Shown here one piece after another: positions 43,137-51,933 of a stretch of DNA of 64,000 bases; position 1 is the first letter of the stretch; the number at the start of each line of letters is the position of its first letter. The notes beneath the pieces are model-generated. The model made no database searches and had not been told where the DNA came from. It was given only the letters and a program-made list of their open reading frames with translations. The stretch is from Bradyrhizobium sp. SK17. GTDB lineage: Bacteria > Pseudomonadota > Alphaproteobacteria > Rhizobiales > Xanthobacteraceae. The position numbers and the translations under genes are program-made. The stretch is taken from contig NZ_CP025113.1 in assembly GCF_002831585.1 (NCBI RefSeq), positions 6,587,001-6,651,000 on the forward strand. Reading direction: 5' to 3'.

Positions 43137-43598
43137 ATGTCTATGCGTTCCTTCTCCGACCGGATCAGGCACGCAGTCCTGTTCGAACTGATCGGTATCG
43201 CCATCTTCACGCCGGCGGCCGCCTGGCTGTTCAATCAGCCGGTCGCCAATATGGGCGTCATCGGCGTCGTCTCGGCGACCGTGGCGACGATCTGGAACTT
43301 GCTGTTCAATCTCGGCTTCGACCACGCGCTGGTCCGTTTCACCGGCCGTGTCGCCAAGACGATGCCGATCCGCGTCGCGCACGCGATGCTGTTCGAGGCC
43401 GGCCTGATCGTGCTGCTGATCCCGTTCGTCGCCTGGTATCTGGGCGTCTCGCTGTGGGCCGCGCTGATGATGGATATCTCGATCGTCGCGTTCTATCTGG
43501 TCTACGCGTTCGTCTTCAACATCGCCTACGACCGGGTGTTTCCGCTGCCCCGGCCCGGTGCGCACGATCGCGCGGCGAGCCGGGCCCTGCCGGCCTGA
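43137..43598 (+). CDS. PACE-family (AceI-like) biocide/polyamine efflux transporter
   Basis: 153 residues with four membrane spans in two tandem bacterial-transmembrane-pair repeats. Each begins with an RxxHxxxFE pattern: RHAVLFELIG with Glu17 and RVAHAMLFEAG with Glu87. The first corresponds to the membrane-embedded Glu that couples protons to drug export in AceI. Members export chlorhexidine, acriflavine and short diamines such as cadaverine. The divergent LysR gene is its expected regulator. A GC-rich hairpin follows. Confidence 0.93.
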   Translation: MSMRSFSDRIRHAVLFELIGIAIFTPAAAWLFNQPVANMGVIGVVSATVATIWNLLFNLGFDHALVRFTGRVAKTMPIRVAHAMLFEAGLIVLLIPFVAWYLGVSLWAALMMDISIVAFYLVYAFVFNIAYDRVFPLPRPGAHDRAASRALPA

Positions 43599-43611
43599 TC
43601 GGCTGCGGGAT

Positions 43612-43647
43612 GCGGCGCGGCGTGGATCATCCGATCCGCCGCGCCGC
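43612..43647 (+). terminator. GC-rich hairpin after the PACE gene
   Basis: GCGGCGCGGCG (43612-43622) pairs with CGCCGCGCCGC (43637-43647) around a loop that contains a nested GGATC/GATCC. It lies 13 nt after the stop codon. There is no U-tract. Confidence 0.5.
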
Positions 43648-43812
43648 GCCAGCCCGGCACCGTCCAATATTCGGAATCCTAGCGCCTCCACACAAGTTCC
43701 TTCGCACAGCGCCCATAGACTGGTTTGATCCGGTTTGAGCACTGTGGAATGCTGAGCCGACACGCCCGTCAGAGGCTGCCAAACGGCCAACAAGAAGAAG
43801 CGGAGGAACGCA

Positions 43813-45039
43813 ATGACAAGGTCTCGTCCGATCCAGCCAACCCGCCGTCATCTCATCAAGGGCGCCGCCGCCGCGTCGGCCACGCTGCTGCTCGGCAGGC
43901 CCGCCATTGCCAAGGGCAAGACCGAGATCGTCATCGGCAACATCGATGCCTATTCGGGACCGGCCGCGGTCTATTCGTCGATCGGCCGCACGCCCGGCGG
44001 CTATTTCAAGATGATCAACGAGCAGGGCGGCATCAACGGCCGCATGATCAAGTACATCACCTATGACGACGCCTACAGCCCGGCCAAGACCGTGGAGCAG
44101 GCGCGCAAGCTGGTCGAGAGCGACGAGATCGACGTGCTGTTCTCGCCGCTCGGTGCGCCGACCAACGCGGCGATCATGAAATACATGAACCAGAAGAAGG
44201 TGCCGCACCTGTTCATCGCCTCGGGCGCCACCAAGTTCGGCGACCACAAGAATTTCCCGTACACCATGGGCTTCATGCCCTGCTACCAGATCGAGGGCCG
44301 GACGTTCGCGCAACACGTGCTCGCGACCCAGCCCGATGCCAAGATCGGCATCATCTATCAGAACGACGATTTCGGCCGCGACGTCCTCAAGGGCTTCAAG
44401 GACGGGCTCGGCGCCAAGACATCGTCGATCGTGGCGGAGCTGTCCTACGAGACGTCGGATCCGACCATCGACAGCCAGGTGGTGCGCTGCAAATCCGCTG
44501 GCGCCAACGTGTTCATGAGCATGACCACGCCGAAATTCGCAGCGCAGGGCATCAAGAAGGTCGCCGAGCTGAACTGGCAGCCGACGCATTACATCGGCAA
44601 CAACGCCTCCTCCGCCGGCTCGACGCTGAAGGCCGCCGGCTTCGACATCTCCAAGGGCATCATCTCGAGCGCCTATATGAAGGACCCGGTCGATGCGGCC
44701 TGGGACAGCGACCCCGCCGTGGTGAAATGGCGGGCCTTCCTCGACAAATACGATCCGGCAGCCGCCAAGAACGATATCTATGCGGCGATCGCCTATGTGG
44801 TCAGCCAGGTCATGGTTCAGGTGCTCAGGCAGTGCGGTGATGACGTCTCGTCCGAGAGCATCATCAGGCAGGCAGCGAACCTCAGGGATGTCGAATCCGA
44901 TCTGCTGCTGTCGGGTATCAAGGTCAACACCTCGCCGACCGACTACTACCCGCTCGAACAACTGCAACTGGTGCGCTTCAACGGCGAGCGCTACGAGATC
45001 CTCGGGCCGGTGATCGACGGCGGCATATCGAAAGCCTGA
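43813..45039 (+). CDS. Branched-chain-amino-acid-type ABC substrate-binding protein, Tat-exported
   Basis: 408 residues with a twin-arginine signal (RRHLIKGAAAASATLLLG, cleavage near AIAKG). The receptor fold of the LivJ/UrtA type follows: KTEIVIGNIDAYSGPAAVYS, MINEQGGINGRMIKYITYDD and the inter-lobe block PHLFIASGATKFGDHKNFPY. Ligands of such receptors range from amino acids and urea to aromatic acids. No permease or ATPase gene adjoins it, so it is either an orphan or serves a distant transporter. A GGAGG lies just upstream of the ATG. Confidence 0.92.
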   Translation: MTRSRPIQPTRRHLIKGAAAASATLLLGRPAIAKGKTEIVIGNIDAYSGPAAVYSSIGRTPGGYFKMINEQGGINGRMIKYITYDDAYSPAKTVEQARKLVESDEIDVLFSPLGAPTNAAIMKYMNQKKVPHLFIASGATKFGDHKNFPYTMGFMPCYQIEGRTFAQHVLATQPDAKIGIIYQNDDFGRDVLKGFKDGLGAKTSSIVAELSYETSDPTIDSQVVRCKSAGANVFMSMTTPKFAAQGIKKVAELNWQPTHYIGNNASSAGSTLKAAGFDISKGIISSAYMKDPVDAAWDSDPAVVKWRAFLDKYDPAAAKNDIYAAIAYVVSQVMVQVLRQCGDDVSSESIIRQAANLRDVESDLLLSGIKVNTSPTDYYPLEQLQLVRFNGERYEILGPVIDGGISKA

Positions 45040-45062
45040 TCGCGCCCGCGCTGGTCGCTGCG

Positions 45063-45503
45063 CTATGCGCGGACCAGCGCGGCGCCGGCGATCAGGCATG
45101 CGGCACCGAGCAACCGCAGCAGCGTCGCAGGGTGCTGCGGTGTGCCAAGCACGCCGAAATGGTCGAAGGCCAGCGAGCAGAGCAACTGGCCGACGACCAC
45201 CAGGGTCACGACAGTAGCAACGCCGAGACGCGGGATCATGAACACGCTGGTGGCGATAAATGCCGCGCCGAACAAGCCGCCGGTCCACGCGATCAAGGGC
45301 GCGCGGGCCGCGGATGCCGAGCTGAACAATGGCTCACGCAAGATCACGAGCACGGCCGCCAGCGCAATCGTTCCGCCGAGATAGCTGACAAAGGCGGACC
45401 ACCAGGCCGACTGCAAACTCCTTCCGAGATTCGCGTTCAAGAGCTGCTGGAAGCCGACGCTACAGCCGGCGGCAAGGACCAGGAGCGGGGCAAGGATATT
45501 CAT
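45063..45503 (-). CDS. YdcZ/DUF606 small DMT transporter
   Basis: 146 residues with five membrane spans, the half-size form of the drug/metabolite transporter superfamily. LVLAAGCSVGFQQLLNANLG, WWSAFVSYLGGTIALAAVLV and the last block GVATVVTLVVVGQLLCSLAF are typical of the YdcZ group, which probably works as a homodimer or antiparallel pair. Substrate unknown. It lies 85 nt downstream of an AraC regulator on the same strand and may be its target. Confidence 0.88.
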   Translation of the reverse strand: MNILAPLLVLAAGCSVGFQQLLNANLGRSLQSAWWSAFVSYLGGTIALAAVLVILREPLFSSASAARAPLIAWTGGLFGAAFIATSVFMIPRLGVATVVTLVVVGQLLCSLAFDHFGVLGTPQHPATLLRLLGAACLIAGAALVRA

Positions 45504-45588
45504 GGCGCGCGGAGACGAATTGGAGCCGATGTCATGACGTCACGCTAGACGCGCGGCCCGCCTCCTGTCTGGAACGAAATCGACCGTG

Positions 45589-46290
45589 CTACGTCCGCAC
45601 GAAGGCCGACCGGTAGGCGGCCGGCGTGGCGCCATAGGCCCTGCGGAACAGCCGGCCGAAATGGCTCTGATCTGCGAAACCAGCCGCATAGGCGACATCG
45701 GCGACGGCGCTGCCCTGCTTGAGTTCGGCGCGAGCACTCGCCAGCCGCTGCGCGACGCGATAGGCGGCGGGAGTCATGCCGAACCGCCGCCTGAATGCCC
45801 TGATGAAGCCGTCGGTCGAGTAGCCGAGTTGCTTGGCCAACGCGCCGACAGCGAGCTCCTGGTCCAGGACCTGCTGCGGCAAGACGAGCGCCGCAGCGCT
45901 CCGCCCACCGCGGTCCCCGCCCCTGCGCGCCGATCCGACGGCGTCGATGATCTCACTCGGCGACTGCGCGCGCATGCCGCGGATGATCTGCGGGACCACC
46001 ACGCCATGCGCGGCCGGATGGTCGGCTGGCACGTAGAGATGCGTCACGACCGCCGCCACGTCGCCGTGGGAGGCATGCGGCAGGCCAGCCGGGATGATCA
46101 CGATGTCACCGGCAGAGCCACAAAATTCGCCAAGCGGCGTCCGGTACACACGCGATCCGTGACTGACGGCCGCGACCTGGACTTCGGAGTGAAAATGCGC
46201 CGCCTGGGAGATCGGCCTGATGGTTTCGAGCCGCCCGATTTCGATGCAGGCTGCGCGCTGATACGGACGATAGTTCCACAATGCGCTCAT
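45589..46290 (-). CDS. AraC-family transcriptional regulator
   Basis: 233 residues from the ATG at 46290 (one 9 nt upstream is equivalent). A cupin-like AraC sensor domain carries HFHSEVQVAAVSHGSRVYRT and IVIIPAGLPHASHGDVAAVV. The two-helix-turn-helix DNA-binding domain follows (QLGYSTDGFIRAFRRRFGMT and VADVAYAAGFADQSHFGRLF). It probably controls the YdcZ transporter gene just downstream. The His-rich cupin part could bind a small polar ligand. Confidence 0.9.
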   Translation of the reverse strand: MSALWNYRPYQRAACIEIGRLETIRPISQAAHFHSEVQVAAVSHGSRVYRTPLGEFCGSAGDIVIIPAGLPHASHGDVAAVVTHLYVPADHPAAHGVVVPQIIRGMRAQSPSEIIDAVGSARRGGDRGGRSAAALVLPQQVLDQELAVGALAKQLGYSTDGFIRAFRRRFGMTPAAYRVAQRLASARAELKQGSAVADVAYAAGFADQSHFGRLFRRAYGATPAAYRSAFVRT

Positions 46291-46487
46291 CGTCAGCATC
46301 AGCGATTTTCAAATCGACCGAGAATAGTCAGGACCGCAGTTCTGATACCACGTGATGGCTTCCGACGGCTGGCGACCGCACACAAATACCACTCGACAAA
46401 GCGCGCATGATCCTCCCGGTTCTCCGGGAGGATCGTGCGGAAACAAGGAGCTCAATCGTGATGACGATTCAACCTAGCTCACGTGCC

Positions 46488-47060
46488 TTAGCGGCGTCCC
46501 GGCTTGAGTTCGGCGACTTGCTGCTTCTCTCCGGTCAACTTCCCCGCAACCTGGAGGCTGCTGCAATGCCACCGGGCTTCTCTTGGTATCCAGCCGATGA
46601 AGATCTTGGTGCTCACGCACTCGGCGTAAGTCCTGTAGGTCAGCGTGTCTCTGCACGTCGCCGAGAAAGCGCCGACTGAGCTTTCTCCGCCCGAGTTGCT
46701 ACATCCAACCCAAGGGGTGTCGCCGTGCCTGACGCTTGTTTCGCAACCACCGTTGCAACTGCTGCTGGCTCTCTCAAGCTTGGCAAGCCTTCCCAGAACC
46801 GTATCTGGGGCAGCCGATGGCGTTCGAGCGGTCGACGATTGGGCGGTTGACGCTCCCCGGCGAGATGCAGCTCCGCTCCCCGCCTGTCTCGGCCCGTGCG
46901 TCGCTGCCACGTGCCTGGTCCCTTCAACCGTAATGCTGGGAAGCGACGCAGCGGACCCCGCTGTGGTTTGCGACGCTGCCGGGCTGCTTGGGCTACACAG
47001 CAACACGGTTGACAGAATAGCGACGGCTGACGGCGCGGCGAATTTTGACGAAAGGCTCAT
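46488..47060 (-). CDS. Secreted six-cysteine protein of unknown function
   Basis: 190 residues from the ATG at 47060 (GGAGG 8 nt upstream). Residues 1-29 are a signal peptide (AVAILSTVLLCSPSSPAAS). A low-complexity Ala/Ser/Thr/Arg linker (to about residue 90) leads to a C-terminal domain with six cysteines (CNGGC, VGC, ATC, AEC, HC), enough for three disulfides, and two Trp. I do not recognise it. Codon use is less GC-skewed than in neighbouring housekeeping genes, hinting at an accessory gene. No neighbour suggests a role. Confidence 0.65.
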   Translation of the reverse strand: MSLSSKFAAPSAVAILSTVLLCSPSSPAASQTTAGSAASLPSITVEGTRHVAATHGPRQAGSGAASRRGASTAQSSTARTPSAAPDTVLGRLAKLERASSSCNGGCETSVRHGDTPWVGCSNSGGESSVGAFSATCRDTLTYRTYAECVSTKIFIGWIPREARWHCSSLQVAGKLTGEKQQVAELKPGRR

Positions 47061-47252
47061 GATGTGACCTCCCAAATCCGGACGATTGATGTCGTCCTGG
47101 CAGGTGCAAAATACCATATGTTCGACCCTTAGCTACCAAGGGTTGAGTAATTTTCCGTATCTCGCCATCCGGACGGCGAACCGAGAATGCTGCCCGCCCG
47201 CAGCAACGCTGTCGCCGCGATCCCATACGTCACGAAATGCGGTGGTTACGGG

Positions 47253-47272
47253 TCCTGGCTTTCGCCAGGACG
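47253..47272. repeat. Palindromic repeat related to the 32.7-kb pair
   Basis: GTCCTGGCTTTCGCCAGGAC: 8-bp arms with a TTTC loop, embedded in TTACGG...GACG context like the two copies at 32673-32792. It lies upstream of the secreted-protein gene and downstream of trmJ. Confidence 0.6.
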
Positions 47273-47324
47273 ACGTTGGAACGAGGTCGCGACGCGATCA
47301 GGCAATCAGCACAACGACCGAGGC

Positions 47325-48524
47325 TCACCGCCCTTGCCGAAGACTTCCCTCCAGCCGCGCCAACTCGCCATCGAGGTCGCGCTCGACGTCGGCGACCTGC
47401 ATGTCGACCACGCGGTAGTCGCGTGCCTCGAGCCAGGCGCGGCGATTGGCCCGGTCGGCGACGATGGCATCGCTCTCGTCCGGATTGACCAGTTCGATCG
47501 CGATCCGGTGCGCGAAACAGACGAAATCGGGGATGTGGCGGCCGACCGGGGTCTGGCGCTTGAACTGGCCGGCGAAGCGGCGATCCCGCGTCAGCGCCTG
47601 CCACAGGATCCGCTCCGCGTCGGTCGGGTTGCGGCGGAGCAGCCGGGCGAGGCCGCGCACCGTGCTGGAATTGTCGGCGACGGCACCGCCCTGGCCCTGC
47701 TCGGCAAGCAGCGCCCGCAGCCGGGTGGCCTGGGCGCCGTCGAGCACCCCGCCCTTGGCCGGGCCCTTGCGCCCCTCGGCGATCGCCATCACCACCCCGT
47801 GCAGCGTGTGCATGTCCTGCTTGGTCGGATCCATCCGGGTGAAGATGTTGCGCAGGTTCACCAGCATGGTGTCGCGCTTCTCGGCCGGGCGCAGGAACTC
47901 GACCTTGTCGAGCTCGGCGACCAGGTTGTCGAAGAACGCCTGCATCTGGTGCTGGGAGGCGGGCTCGGATCGTTCCGGCATCGCGAACGGCAACGCGCCC
48001 GCGGTCGAGAGCTTGAACCATTCATAGCCCATCAACAGCACCGCCTGCGCCAAGTTGAGCGAAGCGAAGCCCGGATTGACCGGATAGGTGATGATGCGGT
48101 TGGCGAGCGCGACCTCCTCATTGGTCAGGCCGGAACGCTCCCGTCCGAATAGGATGCCAGCCCCGCCGCCCGATGCGACATGGCGGACGATCTCGGCTGC
48201 CGCGCCTTCTGGCCCGACCACCGGCTTGGCCTGGTCATGAGCGCGGGCGGTGGTCGCGAACACCAGCGTGAGGTCGGCGATCGCCTGCTCGACGGTGTCG
48301 AACAGTTCGACGGAACCGATGATGTGGTCGGCCCCGGCCGCCGCACGTTGCGCGGCGACATTCGGCCAGCCGTCGCGCGGATTGACGATGCGCATCCGCG
48401 TCAGCGCGAAATTGCCCATCGCGCGCGCGGCCATGCCAATGTTCTCGCCAAGCTGCGGCTCGACCAAAATGACGACGGGACCGGCAAGGTCGTGCCCTGC
48501 CTTGGTCTTGTCGGTGCCGGACAT
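47325..48524 (-). CDS. trmJ: TrmJ-type tRNA methyltransferase fused to a DUF559 nuclease-like domain
   Basis: 399 residues. Residues 1 to about 260 are a SPOUT methyltransferase of the TrmJ type, which 2'-O-methylates position 32 of tRNA with SAM. VVILVEPQLGENIGMAARAM, MRIVNPRDGWPN, ILFGRERSGLTNEEVALANR and NPGFASLNLAQAVLLMGYEW are all present, as is the helical extension. After a linker comes a DUF559 domain (about 285-399): DAERILWQALTRDRRFAGQF, a PDF motif with Asp333 and IEL with Glu344, then WLEARDYRVVDM. DUF559 is a Vsr-like PD-(D/E)xK fold. Here the usual ELDGxxH is changed to ELVNPDES, so nuclease activity is doubtful. Confidence 0.88.
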   Translation of the reverse strand: MSGTDKTKAGHDLAGPVVILVEPQLGENIGMAARAMGNFALTRMRIVNPRDGWPNVAAQRAAAGADHIIGSVELFDTVEQAIADLTLVFATTARAHDQAKPVVGPEGAAAEIVRHVASGGGAGILFGRERSGLTNEEVALANRIITYPVNPGFASLNLAQAVLLMGYEWFKLSTAGALPFAMPERSEPASQHQMQAFFDNLVAELDKVEFLRPAEKRDTMLVNLRNIFTRMDPTKQDMHTLHGVVMAIAEGRKGPAKGGVLDGAQATRLRALLAEQGQGGAVADNSSTVRGLARLLRRNPTDAERILWQALTRDRRFAGQFKRQTPVGRHIPDFVCFAHRIAIELVNPDESDAIVADRANRRAWLEARDYRVVDMQVADVERDLDGELARLEGSLRQGR

Positions 48525-48828
48525 CTCACTTCACTTTCTGATTCAACGTCTGAAGATTTTGAATCAGCTTCCGAAGCGGCTGATTCAAAATCTATACAGG
48601 TCCCTCGAACCAGCTTTGCACCGGTTTTGTGCGGGACCATTTTCCCCAAGCAGATAACAGGGTTAGCGGCGTTTGCGAATCCGCAATCGGAATCCCGGGC
48701 GCACAGTGCGAAGGCCGCCGCTTGCGCGCGCTTGGCCTTCGGATAGGCTATCAACCACAACCAAAGCGAAGCTGTAAAGGCACGCTTGAGACGCCGGTTG
48801 AACGGCGAGGCACCTTGGGGGGACGACA
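48525..48828. other. Divergent intergenic region with large palindrome
   Basis: 304 nt between trmJ (minus) and the alpha/beta hydrolase gene (plus), with no credible gene. Its main feature is the perfect A/T-rich inverted repeat at 48555-48592, described separately. A further CTGATTCAA at 48539 repeats part of that arm. The rest must hold both promoters. Confidence 0.5.
48555..48592. repeat. Perfect 14-bp inverted repeat in a divergent promoter region
   Basis: GATTTTGAATCAGC (48555-48568) and GCTGATTCAAAATC (48579-48592) are exact reverse complements with a 10-nt spacer. The arms are A/T-rich in a high-GC genome and carry a third partial copy (CTGATTCAA at 48539). It lies 31 nt upstream of trmJ. 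An operator for an unidentified regulator or a repeat element are both possible. Confidence 0.7.
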
Positions 48829-50556
48829 ATGCGGGGCAGATGGACGCTGGCAATTCTGGGCGCGGTCTTGATCGTGGCGGGCGGCCTGCTCGCCCATTTC
48901 ACACAGACCGCGGGCGGCATCCGGATCGAGGATGTCAGGTTCAAGGGCGCCAAGGGCAACACCATGAGCGCCCTGCTCTACATCCCGCCGAATGCCACGG
49001 CGCAGATCCCGGCGCCGGGCATCCTGGCCGTCCACGGCTACATCAATTCGCGCGAGACCCAGGACGGCTTCGCCATCGAGTTCGCCCGCCGCGGCTATGT
49101 GGTGCTGGCACTGGACCAGACCGGCCATGGCTACAGCGATCCGCCCTCCTTCGCCAACGGGTTTGGCGGCCCCGACGGGCTCGCCTATCTCCGCAGCCTC
49201 CAGTTCGTCGACAAGGACAATATCGGGCTCGAGGGCCATTCGATGGGCGGCTGGACCGTGCTGGCCGCGGCGGCCGCGATGCCCAACGACTACAAGTCGA
49301 TGGTGCTGGAGGGCTCGTCCACCGGCAAGCCGTTCGCTGCCGAGGGCACCACCTCATGGCCGCGCAACACCGCGCTGGTGTTCGCCCAGTATGAGGAATT
49401 CCCCGACCTGATGTGGGGCGTTCAGCTCGCCCGCGACGTCACCACGAGCCCAAAGCTCTGGGCGCTGTTCGGCACCCAGGCCGCGGTCGAGCCCGGCAAG
49501 GTCTATGGCGATCCGGCGGCTGGCACGGCGCGGGTGCTCTACACCCCCGCGATGACCCATCCGGCCGAACACATCTCGCATGAGGCGATCGGCTACAGCC
49601 TCGACTGGTTCGCCAAGACCCTGAAGGGCGGCACCCCGCGTCCGGTCGACGACCAGATCTGGTTCCGCAAGGAGATCGGCACGCTGATCGCCCTGATCGG
49701 TTTCGTTGCCCTCGTCATCGGGACCTTCGACGGGCTGCTGGAAGCGCCGATGTTCTCCCGCCTGCGGCTGCCGGCGGTTGCCGACGGCACCATGCCGCCA
49801 CATGAGGCCGCCAAAGGCCGGCGCTGGACCACGGCGTTGATCCTGTCCGCCTTCATCCCGGCGCTGACCTATTATCCGGCCTTCGCGCTCGGCGGCACGC
49901 TCGTAACCCCGAGCGCATTCCTGCCACAGGGCATCACCAACCAGATCCTGGTCTGGGCCGTCATCAACCTGCTGATCACGCTGGCCCTGATGCGGTTCGC
50001 GCCGAAGCGCGCCAGCCGGGCCGGCCTGGTCGGTCAATCCGTCGTGATCGCGGTGGCCTCGGTTGCAGTGGGTTACGCCGCGCTCTGGCTGGCCGACCTC
50101 GCCTTCAAGATCGACTTCAGGTTCTGGATCGTCGCACTCAAATTGATGAGCGCGAAGCAATTCCTCATCTTCCTGATCTATCTGATTCCGTTCACGGCGT
50201 TTTTCGTCGTGGCGCTGCACGTGCTGCACCGGAATTTCTCGACCATGGGCGCGCCGCGCGCGGGGCTCTATCTGACCAACATCCTGGCGCTGACGCTCGG
50301 GTTCATCGTGCTGCTGGTGCTGCAATACGGCACGCTTTGGCTGACCGGAAAGCTGTTCAACCCGGTGCCGGACCCCGGATTCGTGCCGCTCTCGACCATC
50401 GTGGCGATCCAGTTCGTGCCGCTGCTGGCGATCGTCGCCGTGATCGCGACCTTCACCTGGCGGCGCACGGGATCGAGCCTGCCGGGGGCCCTGATCGCGG
50501 GCCTGTTCGTGACCTGGTACGTCGTCGCTGGGACCGCCACGCAGGTCCCGTTTTAG
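48829..50556 (+). CDS. Alpha/beta hydrolase with C-terminal multispan membrane domain
   Basis: 575 residues. After one N-terminal span (about 5-27) lies an extracytoplasmic alpha/beta hydrolase domain with the nucleophile elbow GHSMGG (near residue 135) and oxyanion segment ILAVHGYINSR. A His candidate occurs in HPAEHISHEAIGYSL. From about residue 285 to the end there are seven or so membrane spans. The combination is known from uncharacterised bacterial hydrolases and suggests action on a lipid or envelope substrate at the outer face of the inner membrane. It stands alone before icd. Confidence 0.82.
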   Translation: MRGRWTLAILGAVLIVAGGLLAHFTQTAGGIRIEDVRFKGAKGNTMSALLYIPPNATAQIPAPGILAVHGYINSRETQDGFAIEFARRGYVVLALDQTGHGYSDPPSFANGFGGPDGLAYLRSLQFVDKDNIGLEGHSMGGWTVLAAAAAMPNDYKSMVLEGSSTGKPFAAEGTTSWPRNTALVFAQYEEFPDLMWGVQLARDVTTSPKLWALFGTQAAVEPGKVYGDPAAGTARVLYTPAMTHPAEHISHEAIGYSLDWFAKTLKGGTPRPVDDQIWFRKEIGTLIALIGFVALVIGTFDGLLEAPMFSRLRLPAVADGTMPPHEAAKGRRWTTALILSAFIPALTYYPAFALGGTLVTPSAFLPQGITNQILVWAVINLLITLALMRFAPKRASRAGLVGQSVVIAVASVAVGYAALWLADLAFKIDFRFWIVALKLMSAKQFLIFLIYLIPFTAFFVVALHVLHRNFSTMGAPRAGLYLTNILALTLGFIVLLVLQYGTLWLTGKLFNPVPDPGFVPLSTIVAIQFVPLLAIVAVIATFTWRRTGSSLPGALIAGLFVTWYVVAGTATQVPF

Positions 50557-50682
50557 CTGAAAAGATGGGCTTAAAGTGCATACCCCCTCCGCTTCCGCCC
50601 GCCCCCGGGCGGTGCTATAGCGCAGGCGTATTCCACCATCCCGCCGTCAAAAGCGCGCTGTTCCCAAGGGGGCCTCTCCGTC

Positions 50683-51897
50683 ATGGCAAAAATCAAGGTA
50701 TCCAATCCCGTCGTCGAGCTCGATGGCGACGAGATGACCCGGATCATCTGGCAGTACATCAAGGACAAGCTGATCAACCCGTTCCTGGATGTCGAACTGC
50801 TCTACTTCGATCTGGGCATGGAATACCGCGATGAGACCAACGACCAGGTCACCATCGACGCCGCCGAAGCCATCAAGAAGGTCGGCGTCGGCGTCAAATG
50901 CGCCACCATCACCCCCGACGAGGCCCGGGTGAAGGAGTTCGGCCTGAAGCAGATGTGGAAGTCGCCGAACGGCACCATCCGCAACATCCTCGGCGGCGTG
51001 ATCTTCCGCGAGCCGATCATCTGCAAGAACGTGCCGCGCCTGGTTCCCGGCTGGACCAAGCCGATCATCATCGGCCGCCACGCCTATGGCGACCAGTACC
51101 GCGCCACCGACATCAAGTTCCCGGGCAAGGGCACGCTGTCGCTGAAGTTCGTCGGCGAGGACGGCACCGTGATCGAGCGCGAAGTGTTCAAGGCGCCCGG
51201 CGCCGGCGTCGCGATGGAGATGTACAATCTCGACGACTCCATCATCGATTTCGCCCGCGCTTCGCTGAACTACGGCCTGCTGCGCAACTACCCGGTCTAT
51301 CTCTCGACCAAGAACACCATCCTCAAGGTCTATGACGGCCGCTTCAAGGACATCTTCCAGGACGTCTACGACCGCGAATTCAAGAAGGAATTCGAGGCCA
51401 AGGGCCTGACCTACGAGCACCGCCTGATCGACGACATGGTCGCCTCGGCGTTGAAATGGTCCGGCGGCTATGTCTGGGCGTGCAAGAACTACGACGGCGA
51501 CGTGCAGTCCGACACTGTGGCCCAGGGCTACGGCTCGCTCGGCCTGATGACCTCGGTGCTGCTCACCCCGGACGGCAAGACGGTGGAAGCCGAAGCCGCG
51601 CACGGCACGGTGACCCGGCACTACCGCGAGCACCAGAAGGGCAAGGAGACCTCGACCAACTCGATCGCGTCGATCTTCGCCTGGACCCGTGGTCTCGCCC
51701 ACCGCGCCAAGCTCGACAACAATCCGGAACTCGCCAAATTCGCGACCACGCTGGAGAAGGTCTGCGTCTCGACCGTCGAAGAGGGCTACATGACCAAGGA
51801 CCTCGCGCTCCTGGTCGGCGCCGACCAGCGCTGGCTCTCGACCACCGGATTCCTCGACAAGGTATCCGACAACCTCGTGAAGGCGATGGCCGGCTAA
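50683..51897 (+). CDS. icd: NADP-dependent isocitrate dehydrogenase
   Basis: 404 residues of the eukaryote-like IDH type usual in alphaproteobacteria. [20 protein letters not shown] at the start, the substrate loop [20 protein letters not shown] and the NADP block [20 protein letters not shown] identify it. It oxidises isocitrate to 2-oxoglutarate in the TCA cycle, producing NADPH. The gene has its own promoter region (126 nt after the hydrolase) and is followed by an unrelated DUF3455 gene. Confidence 0.97.
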   Translation: MAKIKVSNPVVELDGDEMTRIIWQYIKDKLINPFLDVELLYFDLGMEYRDETNDQVTIDAAEAIKKVGVGVKCATITPDEARVKEFGLKQMWKSPNGTIRNILGGVIFREPIICKNVPRLVPGWTKPIIIGRHAYGDQYRATDIKFPGKGTLSLKFVGEDGTVIEREVFKAPGAGVAMEMYNLDDSIIDFARASLNYGLLRNYPVYLSTKNTILKVYDGRFKDIFQDVYDREFKKEFEAKGLTYEHRLIDDMVASALKWSGGYVWACKNYDGDVQSDTVAQGYGSLGLMTSVLLTPDGKTVEAEAAHGTVTRHYREHQKGKETSTNSIASIFAWTRGLAHRAKLDNNPELAKFATTLEKVCVSTVEEGYMTKDLALLVGADQRWLSTTGFLDKVSDNLVKAMAG

Positions 51898-51933
51898 GCC
51901 CGCCGTTTCCGGACGATCTCGACGAGCGTGACC

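Noticed and set aside
46407..46679. A 90-codon plus-strand frame over the six-cysteine protein gene
   Set aside because: The minus-strand gene has a signal peptide and a strong ribosome site; the plus-strand frame has neither.
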